From NCBI GenBank assembly GCA_002403175.1, contig DHHG01000010.1, forward strand, positions 1-9,970: DNA of 9,970 bases. The letters are read 5' to 3'. The stretch comes from Syntrophaceae bacterium UBA4778 (GTDB taxonomy: Bacteria; Desulfobacterota; Syntrophia; Syntrophales; UBA4778). Made by a program: the position numbers and the translations under genes. Below are positions 6,382 to 9,970 of the stretch, piece after piece (position 1 is the stretch's first letter; each line of letters begins with the position of its first letter). The notes below the pieces were generated by a model. It worked only from the letters and a program-made list of their open reading frames with translations. It was not told the origin of the DNA and did not search any database.

Positions 6382-6575
6382 ATCCCCTGCAATGTTCGTG
6401 ATTAATTATTATTCTTTGAGCCAACACAATTTAGACGGGAGCTTTTTTTTGGTTGGTTGTGAGCATGTCCGTTGTTAAACCCTTGGGGGGACGGAAAGCC
6501 TGAAACGAACAGAGAAGCGCCCACCTTTTGCCATAGGTTCAAAAGGTTTTTTTAACACGGCATAGGCGGGGGAAT
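6382..6575 (+). ncRNA. ssrS: 6S RNA (regulator of RNA polymerase)
   Basis: 6S RNA mimics an open promoter and binds sigma70-RNA polymerase, lowering transcription in slow growth. The roughly 190-base span has the expected long imperfect rod. TCCCCTGC (6383-6390) pairs with the GCGGGGGA end (6566-6573), and GTTCGTG (about 6394-6400) pairs with CACGGC (6556-6561). Sequences recalled from E. coli 6S occur in the same order: TGTTCG, TGAGCC, GGTTGG...TGAGCATG (6451-6466), a TCCGT/ACGGA arm, AAAGCCT, and the CACCTTTTG...CAAAAGG hairpin in place of CACCTTG...CAAGG. The position behind zapA is the conserved one. A TACAAT -10 box lies just upstream. Exact ends are estimated from pairing. The internal hairpin at 6523-6547 is followed by T7, unlike E. 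coli. Confidence 0.88.
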
Positions 6576-6633
6576 TTAATTTGTCCCAACTAAAATCCTC
6601 ATATCTTTGTCACTAAAACCATCCTTTCCCATT

Positions 6634-6662
6634 TTGGGTTCCATTTCTTTAATATTTTTAAT
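6634..6662 (+). promoter_or_regulatory. Candidate promoter for rny
   Basis: TTGGGT (6634-6639) and TTTAAT (6657-6662, 5 of 6 matches to the -10) are 17 bases apart in an AT-rich stretch after the 6S RNA. Transcription would begin near 6669, about 75 bases before the preferred rny start. The -35 is poor (3 of 6). The rest of 6576-6693 shows no gene. Confidence 0.4.
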
Positions 6663-6731
6663 CTAGACAAAAATTCTTCTGAATACTAAAAGCGTGGAGA
6701 CTATTTCAGAAGAAGTTGTTCATATATTCAG

Positions 6732-6739
6732 GGAGGTGA
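6732..6739 (+). promoter_or_regulatory. Strong Shine-Dalgarno that fixes the rny start
   Basis: GGAGGTGA is a full-length match to the 16S anti-Shine-Dalgarno sequence and ends 5 bases before TTG 6745. The earlier in-frame GTG codons do not fit: the one at 6694 has no ribosome site, and the one at 6736 lies inside this motif. This favours TTG 6745. Confidence 0.7.
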
Positions 6740-6744
6740 GGAGT

Positions 6745-8301
6745 TTGCTGCATTACGCCCTTTTGTTGTTTGTATTTCCTGTTTTAGGTTTTTTTTCGGG
6801 GGTTATCTTTTACAAAATCCTGGTCCGGAAGAAAATAGCATCCTCCAATAATCTTTCTGCCCGTATTATCGATGAGGCTAGGAAAGAAGCCGAAAACATC
6901 AAGAAAGAATCGATTCTGCAGGCAAAGGATTATCTAATAAAGGAAAAAACGGAATGTGATCGGGAGATCAAAGATAGAAAGACCGAGTTGGATGTATTAG
7001 AAAAAAGGATTCGATCGAAAGAGGAAAATTTAGATAAGAGAATGGATGTTCTCGTCCAGAAAGAATCCAATCTGGAGGGAAGAGAAAAAGGATTGGTTCA
7101 TAAGGAATCACAGCTTTCTCAAAAACATAACAAGCTGGATGACATCATCAATGAGCACCGCAAACAGTTGGAAAGAGTAGCCGGAATTACCTCCGAGGAG
7201 GCGAAGGAGCTTTTAATGCAGGCTATGGAGGCGGAGGCAAAACGGGATGCTGTTGCTTTGATACGAAAGGCGGAGGAAGAGGCCAAACGCAATAGTGAGA
7301 AGAAAGCAAACGAAATCATTGCATATGCGATCCAGCGCTATGCCAGTGACTTTGTAATGGAAAATACCGTTTCAGTTGTTAACCTGCCCACGGATGAGAT
7401 GAAAGGCAGAATCATCGGGAGGGAAGGCAGGAATATCAAAGCTATAGAAGCTGCCACTGGAATCGATCTCATCATCGATGATACGCCCGAAGCTGTTGTG
7501 CTGTCCGGTTTTGATCCGGTTCGCAGAGAAATTGCCCGGATCTCCTTGGAGCGTCTGATCAGTGATGGTCGGATTCATCCCGGCAGAGTGGAGGATATAG
7601 TAAAGAAAGTCAAAGCTGAAGTGGATGCGATTATTCGGGAAACTGGAGAAAAGGCATCTTTTGACGCGGGTGTTCATGATATCCATCCGGAAATTATCGA
7701 TTTGCTGGGAAAGCTCAAGTACCGGACCAGCTTTTCACAAAATGTGCTTCAACACTCGATTGAGGTTGCCTATTTGGCCGGCATTATGGCAGCTGAGCTC
7801 GGCATCAATATTAAAGAGGCGAAAAGGGCGGGCCTTCTGCATGATATAGGAAAAGCCATCGATCACAAGGTTGAGGGTACGCATGCAGCAATCGGGGCGA
7901 CTTATGCCAAGAGATTTGGTGAGAACGAAAGAATTGTGCAGGCCATTGCGACCCATCATGATGATGGCCGAATGAATACGCTGCTTGGCGTGCTTGTGCA
8001 GGCGGCAGATTCTCTTTCAGCTGCCAGACCTGGAGCACGCAGAGAAATGCTTGAAACCTATGTAAAGCGCTTGGATGAATTAGAGAAAATAGCAAACTCC
8101 TTCAATGGGGTGGAAAGGAGTTATGCAATCCAGGCGGGAAGAGAAATTCGTATTATAGTTGAAAGCGAGAAAGTTTCAGATAACGATGCGGTAATTCTAT
8201 GCAGAGACGTAATAAAGAAAATTGAAGCCGAGCTGACATATCCCGGTCAAATCAAGGTAACAGTTCTGAGGGAAACAAGGGTTCAGGATTTTGCAAAATA
8301 G
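6745..8301 (+). CDS. rny: Ribonuclease Y
   Basis: RNase Y is a membrane-anchored endoribonuclease that begins mRNA decay in many bacteria lacking RNase E. From TTG 6745 the protein has 518 residues, close to the 520 of B. subtilis. Domains in order: one N-terminal membrane helix (about 3-26), a long charged coiled coil (about 30-190), a KH RNA-binding domain with [15 protein letters not shown] (221-235), and an HD phosphohydrolase domain with the catalytic His366-Asp367 in [10 protein letters not shown] and a further HHDD (404-407). It ends with the typical VTVLRETR...FAK tail. The frame is open to GTG 6694, which would add 17 residues, but only the TTG has a strong ribosome site (GGAGGTGA). 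It is followed by ymdB, a pairing also seen in B. subtilis, and lies behind the 6S RNA. Confidence 0.96.
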   Translation: MLHYALLLFVFPVLGFFSGVIFYKILVRKKIASSNNLSARIIDEARKEAENIKKESILQAKDYLIKEKTECDREIKDRKTELDVLEKRIRSKEENLDKRMDVLVQKESNLEGREKGLVHKESQLSQKHNKLDDIINEHRKQLERVAGITSEEAKELLMQAMEAEAKRDAVALIRKAEEEAKRNSEKKANEIIAYAIQRYASDFVMENTVSVVNLPTDEMKGRIIGREGRNIKAIEAATGIDLIIDDTPEAVVLSGFDPVRREIARISLERLISDGRIHPGRVEDIVKKVKAEVDAIIRETGEKASFDAGVHDIHPEIIDLLGKLKYRTSFSQNVLQHSIEVAYLAGIMAAELGINIKEAKRAGLLHDIGKAIDHKVEGTHAAIGATYAKRFGENERIVQAIATHHDDGRMNTLLGVLVQAADSLSAARPGARREMLETYVKRLDELEKIANSFNGVERSYAIQAGREIRIIVESEKVSDNDAVILCRDVIKKIEAELTYPGQIKVTVLRETRVQDFAK

Positions 8302-8333
8302 AAGAGTAGGTTCAAATTTTCATGTGAGTCGGT

Positions 8334-8356
8334 ATGGGTTGGAATCTAGAACCCAT
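8334..8356 (+). other. Small inverted repeat in the rny-ymdB gap
   Basis: ATGGGTT (8334-8340) and AACCCAT (8350-8356) form a 7-bp stem with a 9-base loop, 11 bases before the ymdB start. No U-run follows, so it is not a standard terminator. It could affect ymdB translation or mRNA processing, or be chance. Confidence 0.3.
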
Positions 8357-8367
8357 TGGGCCTTTGC

Positions 8368-9153
8368 ATGAAAGTTTTATTTATAGGAGATATGATCGGA
8401 AAACCGGGGAGGAGGGCGATTCGAGAGATTCTCCCCAAGGTGATCGGTGATTATAATATCGATATTGTGATTGCAAACGGCGAAAATGCTGCCGGGGGAT
8501 TCGGTTTAACCCAGGACGTTGTTGAAGAGCTTTATAAAAACCATATCAATGTTATAACTTCCGGTAATCATATCTGGGATAAAAAGGATTTTGAGGAATT
8601 CATCGATGATTATCCGTATCTGCTCAGGCCTGCCAATTATCCGGAAATCACACCAGGCAAAGGTAGTGTTCTATATCCTTGCAATTCAGGAAAGCATATA
8701 GGCGTTATTAATTTAATGGGGCGGGTGTTTATGCCGCCCGTTGATTGTCCTTTTCGTGCGGCAGATCGGGAGATAGAGAAGCTTAAGGCCAAAGCTGAAA
8801 TCATTATTGTTGATTTTCATGCCGAGGCGACTTCCGAAAAAGAGGCATTGGGGTGGTATCTAGATGGTAGAGTGAGTGCGGTCTTGGGTACGCACACCCA
8901 CGTGCAAACCGCTGACGAAAGGATCTTGCCAAAAGGAACCGCATTTATTTCGGATGTTGGGATGACTGGGCCATTCGATTCTGTAATCGGGATCTCTATT
9001 GAGGATGCCATGAAAAGATTCTTGACAGGTATCCCTCATAAATTCGAAGTTGCGAAGAAAAATGTATGGCTTCAAAGCGTTCTTATTGACATCGATGAGG
9101 ATACCGGAAAAAGCCTAGGTATTCAAAGGCTGAATATAAAGTTTGAAAGCTAA
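8368..9153 (+). CDS. ymdB: YmdB-family metallophosphoesterase
   Basis: This 261-residue protein matches the TIGR00282/YmdB family of di-metal calcineurin-like phosphoesterases. The B. subtilis member hydrolyses 2',3'-cyclic nucleotides and influences biofilm formation and motility. Metal ligands are all recognisable: Asp8 in MKVLFIGDMIGKPGR, Glu39-Asn40 in NGENAAGGFG, Asn67 and His68 in SGNHIWD, His151 in VDFHAEATSEK, and His176 and His178 in LGTHTHVQTAD. The ISDVGMTGP motif (194-202) is also typical. The ATG at 8368 gives the usual family start; an in-frame TTG at 8356 would add only four residues. The ribosome site is poor. It lies 66 bases after rny, so it is probably in the same transcript, and the linkage suggests a shared role in RNA turnover, though that is inference. 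Confidence 0.95.
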   Translation: MKVLFIGDMIGKPGRRAIREILPKVIGDYNIDIVIANGENAAGGFGLTQDVVEELYKNHINVITSGNHIWDKKDFEEFIDDYPYLLRPANYPEITPGKGSVLYPCNSGKHIGVINLMGRVFMPPVDCPFRAADREIEKLKAKAEIIIVDFHAEATSEKEALGWYLDGRVSAVLGTHTHVQTADERILPKGTAFISDVGMTGPFDSVIGISIEDAMKRFLTGIPHKFEVAKKNVWLQSVLIDIDEDTGKSLGIQRLNIKFES

Positions 9154-9268
9154 TTTATCCGTTTTCGAGAAAGCTGGCCTAATTTAAAAACACTCCCCTG
9201 ATAAGCTCTGATGCAGGTTTGAACTTTGTCCGGAGCTCCTTGAGAAGTCTTTCTTAGCCCGGATTCTC

Positions 9269-9290
9269 CCTTCCGTATGGAGGTTTTTTT
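9269..9290 (+). promoter_or_regulatory. Hairpin plus T7 run overlapping the tyrS ribosome site
   Basis: CCTTC (9269-9273) pairs with GGAGG (9279-9283, one G-U pair) across a 5-base loop and is followed directly by seven T's (9284-9290). GGAGG is also the tyrS Shine-Dalgarno, and the last T's fall in the TTG start codon. The element could be a weak terminator/attenuator or a translation-blocking stem. Upstream GGAGCTCC (9232-9239) offers competing pairing: its CTCC with the ribosome site's GGAG, or its GGAG with CTCC at 9266-9269. The rest of the ymdB-tyrS spacer shows no gene, T-box motif or clear promoter. Confidence 0.35.
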
Positions 9291-9970
9291 GAAAAACGTA
9301 TTTGATATCTTTGTTGAACGCGGTTTTATCGAACAGGCGACAGATGAGCGTCTGATTCGGGAAAAACTGGAGAATTCCGTAACCTGTTACATAGGTTTCG
9401 ACCCGACCGCAGCCAGTCTGCACGTCGGAAGTCTTATTCCCATTATGGCCCTTGCGCATATGCAGAGATGTGGACATCGGCCTATTGCGTTGGTTGGCGG
9501 TGGGACGGCTCTAATTGGCGATCCCAGCGGAAAAACTGAAATGCGACAGATTTTGACTCGTGAAAAAGTGGATGAAAATGCGGAAGGGATTAAACGTCAA
9601 CTGTCGCGGTATATTGATTTTAGTCAGGGTAAAGCCCTTCTTCTGAATAATGCCGATTGGCTGACCCGTTTAAATTATATCGAATTTTTAAGAGATATCG
9701 GCCGTTGCTTTAGTGTAAACCGGATGCTTGCTGCTGAAAGTTACCGAATGCGCATGGAGACCGGACTCAATTTCATTGAGTTCAATTACATGCTCTTGCA
9801 GGCCTATGATTTCTGGTATTTATTCAAGCATCACGACTGTGTCATACAGATGGGTGGGGGAGATCAATGGGGGAACATTGTGGCTGGAATCGATCTCATT
9901 CGGAGATTGGAAGCCGGTACGGCCAGCGGCCTTACTTTTCCCTTAATTACGACATCCAGTGGACACAAAA
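9289..9970 (+). CDS. tyrS: Tyrosyl-tRNA synthetase, N-terminal part (runs off the window)
   Basis: TyrRS charges tRNA-Tyr with tyrosine in the cytoplasm. The frame is open to the window end, giving 227 codons, roughly the first half to two thirds of the usual 400-430. Class I motifs are clear: [16 protein letters not shown] (34-49), whose HVGS replaces HIGH, then [20 protein letters not shown] (67-86), [15 protein letters not shown] (162-176) and [20 protein letters not shown] (187-206). The KMSKS loop and the C-terminal S4-like tRNA-binding domain lie beyond the window. I chose TTG 9289 because GGAGG (9279-9283) sits 5 bases upstream and translation then begins [13 protein letters not shown]. 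An in-frame ATG at 9277 would add four residues but has no ribosome site. The ribosome site may be masked by a hairpin. Confidence 0.96.
   Translation, partial: MKNVFDIFVERGFIEQATDERLIREKLENSVTCYIGFDPTAASLHVGSLIPIMALAHMQRCGHRPIALVGGGTALIGDPSGKTEMRQILTREKVDENAEGIKRQLSRYIDFSQGKALLLNNADWLTRLNYIEFLRDIGRCFSVNRMLAAESYRMRMETGLNFIEFNYMLLQAYDFWYLFKHHDCVIQMGGGDQWGNIVAGIDLIRRLEAGTASGLTFPLITTSSGHK

Noticed and set aside
6523..6553. A stand-alone terminator marking the end of a short transcript behind zapA
   Set aside because: The hairpin lies where the 6S RNA has an internal arm, and the sequence after it (CACGGC...GCGGGGG) completes the 6S closing stem. I keep it as part of the 6S RNA and raise early termination only as a question.
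9154..9288. A T-box leader for tyrS
   Set aside because: No T-box core sequence or specifier stem-loop is visible, and T-boxes are mainly a Gram-positive feature. Only a small hairpin is supported.
9184..9477. A 97-codon minus-strand frame over the tyrS start and leader
   Set aside because: It overlaps conserved TyrRS codons antisense and no similarity was recognised.
1..9970. CRISPR array, transposase, integrase, attachment site, tRNA or defence system
   Set aside because: No spaced direct repeats, mobile-element genes, tRNA-like folds or defence-gene motifs were seen. All genes are ordinary chromosomal families in similar base composition.

Overview
This is a gene-dense housekeeping stretch of a bacterial chromosome with moderate base composition. 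RNase Y plus YmdB, a 6S RNA directly behind zapA, a ZapB/ZapA pair, a stand-alone GlmU-type uridylyltransferase and a TyrRS with an HVGS version of the HIGH motif together point to the former Deltaproteobacteria (Desulfobacterota, Syntrophales/Syntrophobacterales-like). That placement is inferred from gene content and motif style, since no search could be run. I see no mobile element, CRISPR array, tRNA or rRNA.

Layout. Bases 1-2278 (+) hold a tightly coupled cluster: the 3' end of a CNNM/CorC (HlyC-like) protein, a complete second CNNM/CorC protein and a single-domain GlmU pyrophosphorylase. Each gene overlaps the next by 4-14 bases. A 12-bp hairpin (2294-2320) separates this cluster from two minus-strand genes converging on it: an orphan NarL/FixJ response regulator (2478-3110) and glmM (3248-4597). 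A roughly 135-base structured spacer lies between those two. GlmM and the GlmU-like enzyme belong to the same UDP-GlcNAc pathway.

A divergent promoter region (about 4600-4775) separates glmM from a plus-strand series that runs to the window end: dusB-type tRNA-dihydrouridine synthase, zapB, zapA, 6S RNA (ssrS), rny (RNase Y), ymdB and the first two thirds of tyrS. The 6S RNA was recognised from its conserved central sequences, its closing stem and its position behind zapA. Several starts are non-AUG (zapB GTG; zapA, rny and tyrS TTG). Those of zapA, rny and tyrS are supported by well-placed Shine-Dalgarno sequences.

How the genes work together: GlmM and GlmU supply cell-wall precursors, ZapA/ZapB organise the FtsZ ring, 6S RNA and RNase Y/YmdB act on global transcription and RNA turnover, and Dus and TyrRS serve tRNA function. 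I found no convincing new multi-gene system. The points most worth a second look are the lone GlmU uridylyltransferase domain, the orphan regulator behind glmM with its inverted-repeat leader, a terminator-like hairpin inside the 6S RNA, and a hairpin plus T-run overlapping the tyrS ribosome binding site.
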